Shown here piece by piece: positions 31,818 to 42,230 of a DNA stretch of 64,000 nucleotides (its first letter is position 1; each line of letters starts with the position of its first letter). The notes under the pieces are model-generated. The model made no database searches, was not told where the DNA came from, and worked only from the letters and a program-made list of their open reading frames with translations. The DNA lies in contig CADAFP010000007.1 in the NCBI GenBank assembly GCA_902787185.1, positions 1 to 64,000 on the forward strand. Direction: 5' to 3'. This DNA comes from an uncultured Bacteroidales bacterium. Its GTDB lineage: Bacteria > Bacteroidota > Bacteroidia > Bacteroidales > Muribaculaceae. Both the position numbers and the translations under genes were made by a program.

Positions 31818-33284
31818 ATGAAAAAGTTATCACAACTGTTAACGTCTATTCAACCCCTCAAGACCATAGGGGACATTAATATCGAGATCACCGACCTCAT
31901 CAGAGACTCGCGCCAGGCGCGTGAGGGTGTGATGTTCGTCGCCGTCAAGGGCGTCGCCGTGGATTCACACCGTTTCATCCCCGAGGTCGTTTCGGCCGGT
32001 GCCCGCGCCATCGTGTGCGAGGACCTGCCCGAGGTACTGCATCCTGGTGCCACCTATATCCAGGTCAAGGACAGTGTCATCGCCCTGGCCCATCTTGCCG
32101 ATGAGTGGTTTGACCACCCATCACAGCACTTGCGCCTGGTGGGTGTCACGGGCACCAACGGCAAGACGACGACAGCGACTCTGCTCTATGAGATGGCCCA
32201 GTTCTTAGGCCACAAGGCAGGCCTGCTGTCCACCGTGAGGAATATCATCGGCTCCCGAGTGGAGGAAGCTGCCCAAACCACGCCCGACCACTTGACGCTC
32301 AACCGCTACCTGTATGAGATGGTACAGGACGGTTGCGAGTATGCCTTTATGGAGGTCAGCTCCCATGCCTGTGTGCAGCGCCGCATCGAGGGCATCACCT
32401 TTGCCGGTGGTATCTTCACCAACCTGACGCGCGACCACATGGACTTCCACAAGACCGTGGACAACTACATCGCTGCCAAGAAGATGTTCTTTGACGCCTT
32501 GCCCAAGGGCGCGTTTGCCCTGGTAAACGCCGACGACAAGGTGGGTGAGGTGATGCTGCAGAACACCCTCGCCGACAAGTACCGCTACTCGTTGCGCACT
32601 CTCGCCGACTTCAAGGGCCGCATTGTGGAAGCGCGTCTTGACGGCACCACGCTCGAGGTGAACAGGCAGGTGGTGGAAGTGAAGTTCGCTGGAGATTTCA
32701 ACGCCTACAACCTGTTGTCGGTGTATGGCGCCGCTGTGCTGCTCGGCTTTGACCCCCAGCAGGTGCTGGTCAAGATGAGTATGCTGGAGCCTGTCTCAGG
32801 ACGCTTCCAGACGCTGCACTCGCCCCGTGGCTATACGGCCATCGTGGACTATGCGCACACGCCCGACGCCCTTGTCAACGTCCTGGATACCATCCGCAGG
32901 GTGGTGGGTAAGACGGGGCACATCATCACCGTGTGTGGCTGTGGTGGTGACCGTGACACCGGCAAGCGCCCCATCATGGCGCGCGAGGCGGCTATCCGCA
33001 GCGACCGTGTCGTCCTCACCAGCGATAACCCGCGCACCGAGGACCCTGATGAGATCCTGCGTCAGATGGAGGTGGGCCTGCCCGACGAGGCGCGCCCCAC
33101 AACGCTGATTATCACCGACCGCCGCCAGGCCATCCGCACGGCCTGCCAGCTGGCTCAGTCCGGTGATGTCGTGCTCGTTGCCGGCAAGGGCCATGAGCCT
33201 TACCAGGAGATACAGGGCGTGAAGCACCACTTCGACGACCGTGAGCAGTTGCAAGAGGTGTTTGCCGCCGAGGAGACTAAATAA
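31818..33284 (+). CDS. murE: UDP-MurNAc-tripeptide synthetase, meso-DAP adding
   Basis: The 488-residue ligase adds meso-diaminopimelate to UDP-MurNAc-L-Ala-D-Glu. The ATP-binding GVTGTNGKTTTATLLYEM lies near 112-129, the central domain has FMEVSSHA and FTNLTRDHMDFH, and the C-terminal domain carries DNPRTEDPDE, the motif that selects DAP rather than lysine. All three Mur ligase domains are complete. It links this cluster with lysA at 26811. Confidence 0.95.
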   Translation: MKKLSQLLTSIQPLKTIGDINIEITDLIRDSRQAREGVMFVAVKGVAVDSHRFIPEVVSAGARAIVCEDLPEVLHPGATYIQVKDSVIALAHLADEWFDHPSQHLRLVGVTGTNGKTTTATLLYEMAQFLGHKAGLLSTVRNIIGSRVEEAAQTTPDHLTLNRYLYEMVQDGCEYAFMEVSSHACVQRRIEGITFAGGIFTNLTRDHMDFHKTVDNYIAAKKMFFDALPKGAFALVNADDKVGEVMLQNTLADKYRYSLRTLADFKGRIVEARLDGTTLEVNRQVVEVKFAGDFNAYNLLSVYGAAVLLGFDPQQVLVKMSMLEPVSGRFQTLHSPRGYTAIVDYAHTPDALVNVLDTIRRVVGKTGHIITVCGCGGDRDTGKRPIMAREAAIRSDRVVLTSDNPRTEDPDEILRQMEVGLPDEARPTTLIITDRRQAIRTACQLAQSGDVVLVAGKGHEPYQEIQGVKHHFDDREQLQEVFAAEETK

Positions 33285-33313
33285 GAGACTATTAACAACT
33301 TTACAAGAAGGAT

Positions 33314-34570
33314 ATGTTATATCATCTTTTTCATTACCTGAATCAGTATCACGTGAGTGGTGCCCGCCTGTTTGAGTACATCACTTTCAGGTCGGGATTT
33401 GCCTTCATTCTGTCGCTGTTCATCGGCATCGTGATTGGCAGGCGCATCATCTTTAAGCTCAAGAGCCGCCAGATGTGTGACAAGGAGCGTGAGGCCAAGT
33501 TGGGCGGCAACGCCGCCAAGCAGGGTACGCCCACGATGGGAGGTATCATCATCATCATCTCGATTTTGGTGCCGTGCCTGCTGTTGGGAAAACTCAACAA
33601 CGTCTATATGCTGCTCATGATTGTGTCCACCCTGTGGTGCGGAGCCCTGGGCTTTGCCGATGACTACATCAAGGTCTTCCACCACAACAAGGAGGGCCTC
33701 AAGGGCAAGTTCAAGATTGTTGGCCAGGTGGGTCTGGGCATCATCGTGGGCTTGACGATGTACTTGAGCCCTGCCATCGTGATGAACGAGAACGTCCATG
33801 TGACCAACCGCAACGAGACCCCCGAGCTTGTCGAGGTGCACAAGTCACAGGCTGTGAAGGCGACCAAGACGACCTTGCCGTTTGTCAAGAACCACAATTT
33901 CGATTATTCCTACTTCACTGGCTGGATGGGGAAATACAAGCAGGTGGGTGGCTGGATTCTGTTCATCCTGGTGACCATTTTTGTCATCACGGCAGTGAGC
34001 AATGGTGCTAACCTGACCGACGGCGTTGACGGTTTGGCGACAGGCACCTCGGCGATTATAGGCGTTGCCCTGGCGATTATGTGCTATCTGGGAGGTAACG
34101 TCATCTATTCGTCCTATCTGAACATCATGTACATCCCGGATAGCAGTGAATTGGTAGTCTATGCTGCCGCGTTTATCGGTGCGACCATCGGCTTCCTGTG
34201 GTATAATTCCTATCCCGCCCAAGTGTTCATGGGCGACACGGGTAGCCTGTGCCTGGGTGGCATCATCGCCGTGTTTGCCGTGCTCATCCGCAAGGAGTGG
34301 CTCATTCCCCTGCTGTGCGGTATCTTCCTCATCGAGGAGCTGTCGGTCATCATGCAGGTGTGGTATGTCAAGCGCCATGGTCAAAACCACCGCTTGTTCA
34401 AGATGACCCCCTTGCATCACCATTTCACCATTGACCCCGCCAAGATTACGTGGGACTACAAGATCAATGTGCCTGACCACCGTATTCCCGAGGCCAAGAT
34501 TGTGATGCGATTCTTCCTGGTAAGCATCCTGTTGGCTGCTTTGACGTTTGTGACACTTAAAATCCGTTAA
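33314..34570 (+). CDS. mraY: phospho-MurNAc-pentapeptide translocase
   Basis: The 418-residue integral membrane enzyme makes lipid I from UDP-MurNAc-pentapeptide and undecaprenyl phosphate. It has about ten transmembrane helices and the family motifs PTMGG, FADDYIKV (catalytic Asp pair), ANLTDGVDGLATG, MGDTGSLCLGG and PLHHHF. An extended loop of about 60 residues (near 155-215) between helices is longer than in E. coli and typical of this phylum. Confidence 0.95.
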   Translation: MLYHLFHYLNQYHVSGARLFEYITFRSGFAFILSLFIGIVIGRRIIFKLKSRQMCDKEREAKLGGNAAKQGTPTMGGIIIIISILVPCLLLGKLNNVYMLLMIVSTLWCGALGFADDYIKVFHHNKEGLKGKFKIVGQVGLGIIVGLTMYLSPAIVMNENVHVTNRNETPELVEVHKSQAVKATKTTLPFVKNHNFDYSYFTGWMGKYKQVGGWILFILVTIFVITAVSNGANLTDGVDGLATGTSAIIGVALAIMCYLGGNVIYSSYLNIMYIPDSSELVVYAAAFIGATIGFLWYNSYPAQVFMGDTGSLCLGGIIAVFAVLIRKEWLIPLLCGIFLIEELSVIMQVWYVKRHGQNHRLFKMTPLHHHFTIDPAKITWDYKINVPDHRIPEAKIVMRFFLVSILLAALTFVTLKIR

Positions 34571-34584
34571 TCCCCATTCGAACA

Positions 34585-35943
34585 ATGAACAACGATAAGG
34601 CCAAAAGATTAGTTGTGCTGGGCGGTGGCGAGAGTGGCGCCGGTGCCGCTGTGCTTGCCCGTGTCAAGGGCATGGATGTGTGGTTGAGCGATGCTGGCAG
34701 CATCAGCGATACCTACAAGGACCTGCTCAACCAGTATGACATCGCGTGGGAAGAGGGTGGCCACACCCCCGAGAAGATTCTCAATGCCGACGAGATTGTG
34801 AAGAGCCCTGGCATCCCCGAGACAGCCCCCATGGTGGCGCAGGCCATTGCCCGCGGCATCCCTATCGTGAGCGAGATTGAGTTTGCCAGCCGCTATACCG
34901 ATGCCAAGATGGTGTGCATCACCGGTAGCAACGGCAAGACGACGACCACCAAGCTCACTTACCATATCTTCAAGAAGGCGGGCCTGAACGTGGGCCTTGC
35001 CGGCAATGTGGGCAAGAGCCTGGCACTGCAGGTGGCCACCGAGCACCATGACGTGTATGTCATCGAACTGAGCAGTTTCCAGCTCGACAACATGTATGAG
35101 TTCAAGGCCAATGTCGCCGTGCTGCTCAATATCACCCCTGACCATCTGGACCGCTATGACTACAAGATGGAGAACTATGCCGCGGCCAAGTTCCGCATCA
35201 CGCGCAACCAGACCGGTGAGGACTCCTTCATCTACTGGCAGAATGACCCCGTCATCGCTGCCCAGTTGCGCCAGCACCACCTCGAGTCGCGCCTGTTGAG
35301 TTTCACGGGCGACGATGACGACCGCAACGCGGCATGGGTTCATGAGGGTGTGCTCAACTTCAATGTCGATGGCGACCGATGGGATATTCCCCGTGACGAG
35401 CTGTCACTCAAGGGTTTGCACAACGTCTATAACACCATGGCGGCAGGACTGTCGGCCCAGGTGTTTGACATCCGCAAGGACGTTATCCGCGAGGCGCTTG
35501 CCGACTTTGAAGCCGTGCCCCATCGCCTCGAGTATGTTGACACGGTCGATGGCGTGCGCTACATCAACGACAGCAAGGCCACTAATGTGGACGCGTGCTG
35601 GTATGCCCTCGAGAGTGTCAACGAGCCGTGCGTGCTCATCCTGGGCGGCATCGACAAGGGCAATGACTACAGCCAGATTGAACCGCTGGTCAAGGAGAAA
35701 GTGACCGCAATCGTCTGCCTGGGCAAGGACAATGCCAAGCTGCATGAGTTCTTTGACGGCATGGTGCCCGTGGTGACCGATGCCTCGAGTATGCCCGAGT
35801 GTATGGACAAGTGCCGCTCTCTGGCCCAGTCGGGACACACCGTGCTGTTGTCGCCCTGCTGCGCCAGCTTTGACCTGTTCAACGGCATGGCCGACCGCGG
35901 CAACCAGTTCAAGGAGTGTGTCAAGAAAATGAAATCCGTATAA
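34585..35943 (+). CDS. murD: UDP-MurNAc-L-alanine:D-glutamate ligase
   Basis: The 452-residue cytoplasmic ligase adds D-glutamate. The N-terminal Rossmann domain begins VVLGGGESGAGAAVLAR (uridine nucleotide binding); the ATP loop is TGSNGKTTTTKLTYHIF; ELSSFQLD, NITPDHLDRY and NDSKATNVDA are further family motifs. Complete three-domain structure, 14 bases after mraY. Confidence 0.95.
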   Translation: MNNDKAKRLVVLGGGESGAGAAVLARVKGMDVWLSDAGSISDTYKDLLNQYDIAWEEGGHTPEKILNADEIVKSPGIPETAPMVAQAIARGIPIVSEIEFASRYTDAKMVCITGSNGKTTTTKLTYHIFKKAGLNVGLAGNVGKSLALQVATEHHDVYVIELSSFQLDNMYEFKANVAVLLNITPDHLDRYDYKMENYAAAKFRITRNQTGEDSFIYWQNDPVIAAQLRQHHLESRLLSFTGDDDDRNAAWVHEGVLNFNVDGDRWDIPRDELSLKGLHNVYNTMAAGLSAQVFDIRKDVIREALADFEAVPHRLEYVDTVDGVRYINDSKATNVDACWYALESVNEPCVLILGGIDKGNDYSQIEPLVKEKVTAIVCLGKDNAKLHEFFDGMVPVVTDASSMPECMDKCRSLAQSGHTVLLSPCCASFDLFNGMADRGNQFKECVKKMKSV

Positions 35944-35973
35944 CCGCCAAGCCAATCATCCTGTCACATCCAA

Positions 35974-37329
35974 ATGTCTCCCAGCGAAAAGAAAAACCGA
36001 TATACCGAGATTTCCCAGAAACATGGTGATCCGTGGATTTGGGGCATCTACATCATGCTGCTCATCATCTCCGTGGTCGAGAGTTACAGCGCGTCGAGCC
36101 GCGAGATAGCTGCTCAGGGCATCTACATGCCCATCATCAAGCAGTGCATCTTCCTGGGCGGCGGTGCCCTGTGTGTGGTGCTGCTCCAGCGTGTGGACTA
36201 CAACAAGCCGCATTTCCTCTACGCGATGATACCTGGCCTTGCCGTGGTCACGGTCATCAGTCTGGTGTATGTGATGTTCTTCGGTGAAATCATCAACGGC
36301 GCCCGTCGAGCCATGACCATCCTGCCTGGCGTCACGTTACAGCCTGCCGAACTCGCTAAACTCTCGATAGTCACGATGCTGTCCTACATCTTCGCCAAGT
36401 CGCAGAAGAGTCAGGACATCAGCAACGGAGGCTTGTTTGCCGCCGCATGCGTCGTGGCCCTGTATGGTGGCCTGATGATTCGCAGCGGTCTGACCAACAC
36501 GCTGCTGCTGATTGCCATCAGCGGCTCGATGCTGCTCATCGGTGGTGCGAAATTCAAGAAAATCGGCATCCTGATGGTGTTCTTCGGCATCATGTTCGGC
36601 TTCTTTGTCATCATCAAGCACAACAACGACAAGAAGGAAGAGACCTTCAAGGACACGCAGAAGGAACTGCAGGCCGAGATGCCCTCTACGGGCTTGGTTA
36701 TCAAGGAGAACGCTTCTGGTGAGGAAAATGACAACCGTAGCGGCACTTGGAAAAACCGCTTGAAGGAGTGGTGGCACAGCGACTCGCTCGTGTATCGCCC
36801 CATCACTGCCAAGAACCAGCAGGAGATGTTCTCCCGCATGGCTCAGGCTAACGGCGGACTCGTAGGCCAGGGCATCGGCAAGTCGCGAGAGTGCAGCCGT
36901 CTGCCACTTGCCTTCAGTGACTATATCTACTCGATTATCGTCGAGGAAACGGGCCTGGTGGGCGGCATCTTCGTGCTGCTGCTCTACCTGTCGCTACTGG
37001 GCCGCGCGGCAATGATTGTGCGGCGCAGCAAGCGTGTGCTACCATCGCTATTGGTCATCGGTATGGCGTCGTTCATCACGTTCCAGGCGCTGTTCCACAT
37101 GGCCATCAACGTGGGCGTGTTCCCCGTCTCGGGACAGCCTCTGCCGCTCATCTCCAAGGGTGGTACGTCGATTTTGGTGATTAGCATTGCCTTTGGCGTG
37201 ATGTTGAGCGTGAGCCGCACCATCGCCAACTACGGAAACAAGAAAAACAAGGTTGAGGACACTCCCATCATCGAGGGTCTGGATGCCGAAAACCCAACTG
37301 AAATACCTGCAAAAAATGTCTGGAAGTAA
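35974..37329 (+). CDS. ftsW: septal peptidoglycan polymerase
   Basis: The 451-residue SEDS glycosyltransferase polymerises lipid II at the septum with FtsI. It has about ten transmembrane helices, with SASSREIA near the first extracytoplasmic loop, GARRAMTILPG, PAELAKLSIVTMLSY, and SDYIYSIIVEETGL with the conserved catalytic region. The loop before it (about 225-290) is long and charged, as in other Bacteroidota FtsW. It ends with PLISKGGTSI and a cytoplasmic tail. Its 3' end overlaps murG by 14 bases. Confidence 0.94.
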   Translation: MSPSEKKNRYTEISQKHGDPWIWGIYIMLLIISVVESYSASSREIAAQGIYMPIIKQCIFLGGGALCVVLLQRVDYNKPHFLYAMIPGLAVVTVISLVYVMFFGEIINGARRAMTILPGVTLQPAELAKLSIVTMLSYIFAKSQKSQDISNGGLFAAACVVALYGGLMIRSGLTNTLLLIAISGSMLLIGGAKFKKIGILMVFFGIMFGFFVIIKHNNDKKEETFKDTQKELQAEMPSTGLVIKENASGEENDNRSGTWKNRLKEWWHSDSLVYRPITAKNQQEMFSRMAQANGGLVGQGIGKSRECSRLPLAFSDYIYSIIVEETGLVGGIFVLLLYLSLLGRAAMIVRRSKRVLPSLLVIGMASFITFQALFHMAINVGVFPVSGQPLPLISKGGTSILVISIAFGVMLSVSRTIANYGNKKNKVEDTPIIEGLDAENPTEIPAKNVWK

Positions 37330-38446
37330 TCAAAAACAACTCAATGTGCTGGTGAGCGGCGGAGGTACGGGAGGACACATCTTCCCCGCCCTGTCCATCG
37401 CCAACGAGGTGCAGCGTCGCCACCCCGAGGCCAAAATCCTGTTTGTGGGCGCCGAGGGACGCATGGAGATGGAGAAAGTGCCCGCTGCTGGCTATAACAT
37501 CATCGGTCTGCCCGTGAGCGGCTTTGACCGCAAGCACCTGCTGCGCAATTTCAAGGTGCTGTCACGCCTGTTCAAGAGTATGGGCCTGGCCAAGAAGATT
37601 CTCAACGACTTCAAGCCCAACATCGCCATCGGCGTGGGCGGCTATGCCAGCGGTCCCATGCTCAAAGCTGCTCAGAAAAAGGGCATTCCCACGCTGCTGC
37701 AGGAACAGAATTCCTATGCCGGCGTGACCAATAAACTGCTGGCTGCCAAGGCCGAGTGCATCTGTGTCGCCTATGAGGGCATGGAGCGCTTTTTCCCGCA
37801 GGAGAAGATTGTGCTCACCGGCAATCCCGTGAGACGCAACCTGCTGGAATGCGGCGCCACTCCCGAGCAGGCACGCCAGGCGATGGGCGTTGACCCCAAC
37901 AAGCGCACCATCCTCATCATCGGTGGTAGCCTGGGAGCCCGCACCATCAACAATGCCATTATCGACGGTCTGTCAAAAATCGGCGAGGCCTATGACGTGC
38001 AGGTCATCTGGCAAACCGGCAAAATCTATGACCAGCAGTGCCGTGAGGCGCTTGACGCCTCGGGTGTGAAGAATGTGGTGCAGATGCCCTTCATCAGCAA
38101 TATGGACATGGCCTATCGTGCCGCCGACCTTGTTGTGTCGCGTGCCGGTGCCAGCTCCATCTCGGAACTCCAGCTGCTGGGCAAGCCTGCCATCCTGGTG
38201 CCCTCGCCCAATGTCGCCGAGGACCATCAGACCAAGAATGCATTGGCTCTCGCCAACCGCGATGCCGCTATCATGGTGCGTGACGCCGATGCAGCGGGCA
38301 GCCTGGTGGAGACGATGCTCGCCACGGTTACCGATGGCAATAAATTGACCACGCTGGGCAGCAACGTGCTGAAGATGGCGCTGCACGATGCCGCCGAACG
38401 CATTGTGGACGAGGTAGATAGAATTATAAACAGGACCCAATCCTGA
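37316..38446 (+). CDS. murG: lipid II-forming GlcNAc transferase
   Basis: The 376-residue membrane-associated GT28 enzyme adds GlcNAc to lipid I. The first glycine loop is VSGGGTGGHIFPALSIA; VGGYASGPMLKAA, QEQNSYAGVTNKLL and the C-terminal GGSLGARTINNAI and SRAGASSISELQLLGKPAILVP motifs are all present. I chose the ATG at 37316, inside the end of ftsW, because it gives the usual short N-terminus before the loop; the longer frame adds ftsW-overlapping residues without family match. Confidence 0.95.
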   Translation: MSGSNQKQLNVLVSGGGTGGHIFPALSIANEVQRRHPEAKILFVGAEGRMEMEKVPAAGYNIIGLPVSGFDRKHLLRNFKVLSRLFKSMGLAKKILNDFKPNIAIGVGGYASGPMLKAAQKKGIPTLLQEQNSYAGVTNKLLAAKAECICVAYEGMERFFPQEKIVLTGNPVRRNLLECGATPEQARQAMGVDPNKRTILIIGGSLGARTINNAIIDGLSKIGEAYDVQVIWQTGKIYDQQCREALDASGVKNVVQMPFISNMDMAYRAADLVVSRAGASSISELQLLGKPAILVPSPNVAEDHQTKNALALANRDAAIMVRDADAAGSLVETMLATVTDGNKLTTLGSNVLKMALHDAAERIVDEVDRIINRTQS

Positions 38447-38486
38447 TAAAAAGGGTTACTCAGGGGACAAAAAGATTTTTACGGAA

Positions 38487-39869
38487 ATGAAAGATTTCGA
38501 TGCTTTATATTTTGTGGGAGCCGGCGGCATCGGTATGGCCGCGCAGGAGCGTTATTTTCTGGCTCAAGGCAAGCGGGTGGCAGGTTATGACCGCACACCC
38601 AGCGACCTCACACGTGAGTTGGAACAGGAGGGTGTGCACATCGATTACGACGAGAACCCCGACCTGATTCCTGACTACTGCCGTGACCCGCAACGCACGC
38701 TGGTGGTCTATACACCCGCTGTCCCCGATACGCATCAAGGGCTGACCTACTTCCGCTCGGGCGGCTTTGAGGTCGTGAAGCGCGCCGCACTGCTGGGCGT
38801 TATCACCGCCCACAGCAAGGGACTGTGCTTTGCAGGCACCCATGGCAAGACCACGACGTCGAGCATGGCGGCACACATCCTGCACAGCTCGGGCATCGGC
38901 TGCAATGCCTTCTTGGGCGGCGTGCTGCGTAATTATAACAGCAATTTCCTGCTGTCAGCGACCAGCCCCTTCTCGGTCATCGAGGCCGATGAGTTTGACC
39001 GCTCGTTCCACCACCTGCGCCCCTATGTCGCCGTGGTGACCTCGACCGACCCCGACCATCTGGATATCTACGGCACTCGGGAGAATTATCTCGAGAGCTT
39101 TGCCCATTTCACCGAACTCATTCAGCCTGGTGGCTCACTCATCGTCCACACGGGCCTTGCTTTGAAACCCCGTGTGCCTGAGGGAGTTAAGACCTACACC
39201 TATAGCCGTGACGAGGGCGATTTCCATGCCGTCAATATCCGTCGTGGCGAGGGAACCATAACCTTCGACATGGTGACCCCGTGGGAGACGGTCAAGGACA
39301 TCAGCCTGGGTGTGCCTGTCGAGATTAATATCGAGAACTCGCTGGCCGCGATGGCGGCTTGCCGCCTGGTGGAGGTGCCTCTCGATGCTATGCGTGAGGC
39401 CGTGGCCACCTTCCAGGGTCCCAAGCGCCGTTTTGAGTTCTGGCTCAAGGAACCCGGCCAGCAGGGTAGGGTGATGATTGATGACTATGCCCACCATCCT
39501 GACGAGCTACGCGCCAGTCTGACGTCGGTGCGTGCCCTGTACCCAGGCCGCCGACTGACCGTGATTTTCCAGCCTCACCTCTATACCCGCACCCGCGATT
39601 TCGCTCCTGGGTTCGCCAGTGCGCTTTCGCTGGCCGACGAGGTGATTCTGCTGCCCATCTACCCTGCCCGCGAGGAACCCATTCCCGGCGTGAGCAGTGA
39701 AATGATTCTCGAGCAAGTGACAAGTACAAAAAAATGCATTTACTCGAAAGAAAATTTGATTAAGTCAATACATTTGAGTAATTTTGACGTTTTATTGACA
39801 GCGGGTGCTGGCGACATCGCCAATCTGCTGCCACAAATATGTGCTGAATATAAGCAACAACAGCGGTGA
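38487..39869 (+). CDS. murC: UDP-MurNAc:L-alanine ligase
   Basis: The 460-residue ligase attaches the first L-alanine to UDP-MurNAc. It has an N-terminal FVGAGGIGMAAQ nucleotide loop, the ATP loop AGTHGKTTTSSMAAHIL, EADEFDRSFHHL, TSTDPDHLDIYG and DDYAHHPDELRA. Complete. The stop codon overlaps the ftsQ start (GTGA), a sign of coupled translation. Confidence 0.94.
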   Translation: MKDFDALYFVGAGGIGMAAQERYFLAQGKRVAGYDRTPSDLTRELEQEGVHIDYDENPDLIPDYCRDPQRTLVVYTPAVPDTHQGLTYFRSGGFEVVKRAALLGVITAHSKGLCFAGTHGKTTTSSMAAHILHSSGIGCNAFLGGVLRNYNSNFLLSATSPFSVIEADEFDRSFHHLRPYVAVVTSTDPDHLDIYGTRENYLESFAHFTELIQPGGSLIVHTGLALKPRVPEGVKTYTYSRDEGDFHAVNIRRGEGTITFDMVTPWETVKDISLGVPVEINIENSLAAMAACRLVEVPLDAMREAVATFQGPKRRFEFWLKEPGQQGRVMIDDYAHHPDELRASLTSVRALYPGRRLTVIFQPHLYTRTRDFAPGFASALSLADEVILLPIYPAREEPIPGVSSEMILEQVTSTKKCIYSKENLIKSIHLSNFDVLLTAGAGDIANLLPQICAEYKQQQR

Positions 39870-40819
39870 AACGACTGATTCAAAATAGTATCCTCATTGT
39901 GCTGGCGATAGCGTTGACTGCAGGCATCCTGTGGGCTCGCGACAAGTCGCGGGGCGAGGTGTGCACTGCTGTTAACGTCGAGGTCATCAACAGCGACAGC
40001 ACCGCTTTTGTCACCCCCGAGGGGGTCATACAAGACCTCAAGAGCCAGGGCGTGAAGATTGTGGGCAAGCGCATGGCCGACATTGACGCCTCCAAAATCG
40101 AGGAGTCACTCCAGCATTCTCCCTACCTGGAGAGTGCCGACGTGGTGAAGTGCCAGGATGGCCGCGTGCTGGTGCGCGTGAGCCAGCTGGTGCCCGTGCT
40201 CAGGGTGTTTGACGGCGATAATTCCTACTATGTCAACCGCGCTGGCAAGCACATGGCGGCAACCGCCAACTACCACAGCGACGTGCCCGTGGTGCAGGGA
40301 CATTTCACCAAGCGTTACCCTGCCACCCGGCTGCTGCCACTCATCGACTATGTCGAACGCGACTCACTGCTGCACTCGCTGGTGACGATGTACCAGGTGC
40401 GTGACACCAACAACATCATCCTCGTGCCGGATATCAGCGGTCATGTGGTGAACATCGGCAATGCTGACGGCTTTGAGAACAAGTTTGCCAAGCTCAAGCT
40501 GTTCTATAGTGAGGTGATGCCCAAACGTGGCTGGAACACGTTTGATACCATCTCGGTGAAGTGGAACCACCAGGTTGTGGCCACCCGTCGTGTCAAGGCT
40601 GTGCAGCAGCCACTGCAGTTCGATCCCGATGATGACGAGCAGGCTCCTGACATCGAAACGATGACCGTGGGCAGTGCGGCCGATGAAAAGAAGGCCGCTC
40701 AAGACAAGGGTGCCAAAAAACAGGAGGACTCCAAAAAACAAGAGACCGCCAAAAAGCAGGAACCCAAACCTGCCGCTGCTCCCACCGAAAAGCTATCCAC
40801 CAACAAAAAGAATAATTAA
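39866..40819 (+). CDS. ftsQ: cell division protein FtsQ
   Basis: The 317-residue bitopic membrane protein of the divisome starts at GTG 39866, which overlaps the murC stop by four bases; no ATG lies near. A membrane helix spans about 6-24, then come a POTRA-like region (about 45-115, ending VLVRVSQLVPVLRVF) and the FtsQ beta domain to about 245. The C-terminal 70 residues are low-complexity, rich in Lys, Gln and Ala, and probably disordered. Confidence 0.88.
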   Translation: MKRLIQNSILIVLAIALTAGILWARDKSRGEVCTAVNVEVINSDSTAFVTPEGVIQDLKSQGVKIVGKRMADIDASKIEESLQHSPYLESADVVKCQDGRVLVRVSQLVPVLRVFDGDNSYYVNRAGKHMAATANYHSDVPVVQGHFTKRYPATRLLPLIDYVERDSLLHSLVTMYQVRDTNNIILVPDISGHVVNIGNADGFENKFAKLKLFYSEVMPKRGWNTFDTISVKWNHQVVATRRVKAVQQPLQFDPDDDEQAPDIETMTVGSAADEKKAAQDKGAKKQEDSKKQETAKKQEPKPAAAPTEKLSTNKKNN

Positions 40820-40852
40820 CGAGAAAACAACATAAAATACATCAAAACTTTT

Positions 40853-42178
40853 ATGAAAAAGAACCAGTATATTGTAGCACTTGAAATCGGCAGTTCCAAG
40901 ATTGTTGGAGCCATTGCCGAGAAGTCATCGGATGGATTCTTGAATGTGAGATACTTGCAAGAGGAGAAGCATCTCAACTGCGTGAGATACGGCATCGTGC
41001 AGAATGTCGAGAACATCAAGAGTATCATCAACCGCATCCTCAAGAACCTCGAGGGTGCTGTTGACGGACGTGTCACCCAGGTCTATATGGGTGTGAGCGG
41101 CCGTTCGCTGCACAGCATCGTCAGCGAGGTGAACCGCAGCGTCGATACTACCGTCGCCATCACCAAGGAGTTGATCGACCGCATCATCCGTGAAGCAACC
41201 AGTAACCCCATCCGCAATCATGACACGGTGGACATTGTGCCCCGTGCCTACTATGTTGACAAGGTAGAAACCCCGAACCCCGTAGGGCAGTTCGGTTCAT
41301 CCATAAAGATCAAGGTTAACCTGATTGTCGCGAAGCCGTCACTCAAGCTCAACTTGAACCGACTGATGACCTTCGGCGTGCCCGCCAAGGACTATATCGT
41401 CACGCCGCTGGCTGTGGGCGAGCAGATTCTGAGCGAGAGCGACCGAGAATTGGGTTGTATGCTCGTGGACATGGGTGCCGAGACCACAACGGTGTCTATC
41501 TACAAGAACAAGGCGCTCATCTACCTGAACACGCTGCCGTTGGGTGGACGCAACCTGACGCGTGACGTCATGATTGGCCTGAACGAGCGCGAGGAGACCG
41601 CCGAGAATGTCAAGAAGAATATCAACAATCCGCTTGACCCGAACAATGTGAGCGAAGTGTCCATCGATGGCGTTAGGGCTCGTGATGCTGCCAACTACAT
41701 CAGTGCCCGCACTGGCGAAATCATCGCCAACATCAACCAGCAGCTTGCCAATGCCGAGGTTTCGCCCGAGGAAATCAAGAGCATTGTCCTCATCGGTGGA
41801 TGTGCCCACCTGGGCGGTCTGCAGCAGAGGCTTGCCGAGACCATCAATATCAAGGTGCGCATGGGACAGAATCCCTCAACGCTCAATATCCTCAATCCTG
41901 AAATCAACCGCATGGAGTACATCGAGATCTTCTCACTGCTGGCCAAGGCTGCTGAGCAGATTGAGGACGGCGAGACCTGTATTGAACTCAACCGCTATGA
42001 GAACGGACCCGTCTTTGAAGGGCCGCAACGTGGCACCGAGCCCGCCCGCCCTGCTGACGATCGTACTGCCCGACCCCCCAGGCAAGAGAAGGAGAAGAAG
42101 GGCAAAGGCTTCTTTACGAGGCTGGGTGCTAAACTCAACAACTTGATGTCGGAGGATGACAACGACGATGACCAGTAA
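40853..42178 (+). CDS. ftsA: cell division protein FtsA
   Basis: The 441-residue actin-like protein tethers FtsZ to the membrane. It has the phosphate-1 loop IVALEIGSSKIVGAI, the SHS2 (1C) domain around IVSEVNRSVDTTVAIT, LVDMGAETTTVSIY (phosphate 2) and VLIGGCAHLGGLQQ (adenosine). After residue 385 a Pro/Arg/Lys-rich linker leads to an amphipathic helix GKGFFTRLGAKLNNLM that should bind the membrane. It is 52 bases upstream of ftsZ. Confidence 0.95.
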   Translation: MKKNQYIVALEIGSSKIVGAIAEKSSDGFLNVRYLQEEKHLNCVRYGIVQNVENIKSIINRILKNLEGAVDGRVTQVYMGVSGRSLHSIVSEVNRSVDTTVAITKELIDRIIREATSNPIRNHDTVDIVPRAYYVDKVETPNPVGQFGSSIKIKVNLIVAKPSLKLNLNRLMTFGVPAKDYIVTPLAVGEQILSESDRELGCMLVDMGAETTTVSIYKNKALIYLNTLPLGGRNLTRDVMIGLNEREETAENVKKNINNPLDPNNVSEVSIDGVRARDAANYISARTGEIIANINQQLANAEVSPEEIKSIVLIGGCAHLGGLQQRLAETINIKVRMGQNPSTLNILNPEINRMEYIEIFSLLAKAAEQIEDGETCIELNRYENGPVFEGPQRGTEPARPADDRTARPPRQEKEKKGKGFFTRLGAKLNNLMSEDDNDDDQ

Positions 42179-42230
42179 GTGCGTGTAAGAACCCAATTTA
42201 CCCACAATCTAAAACAAAAACAATCACAAT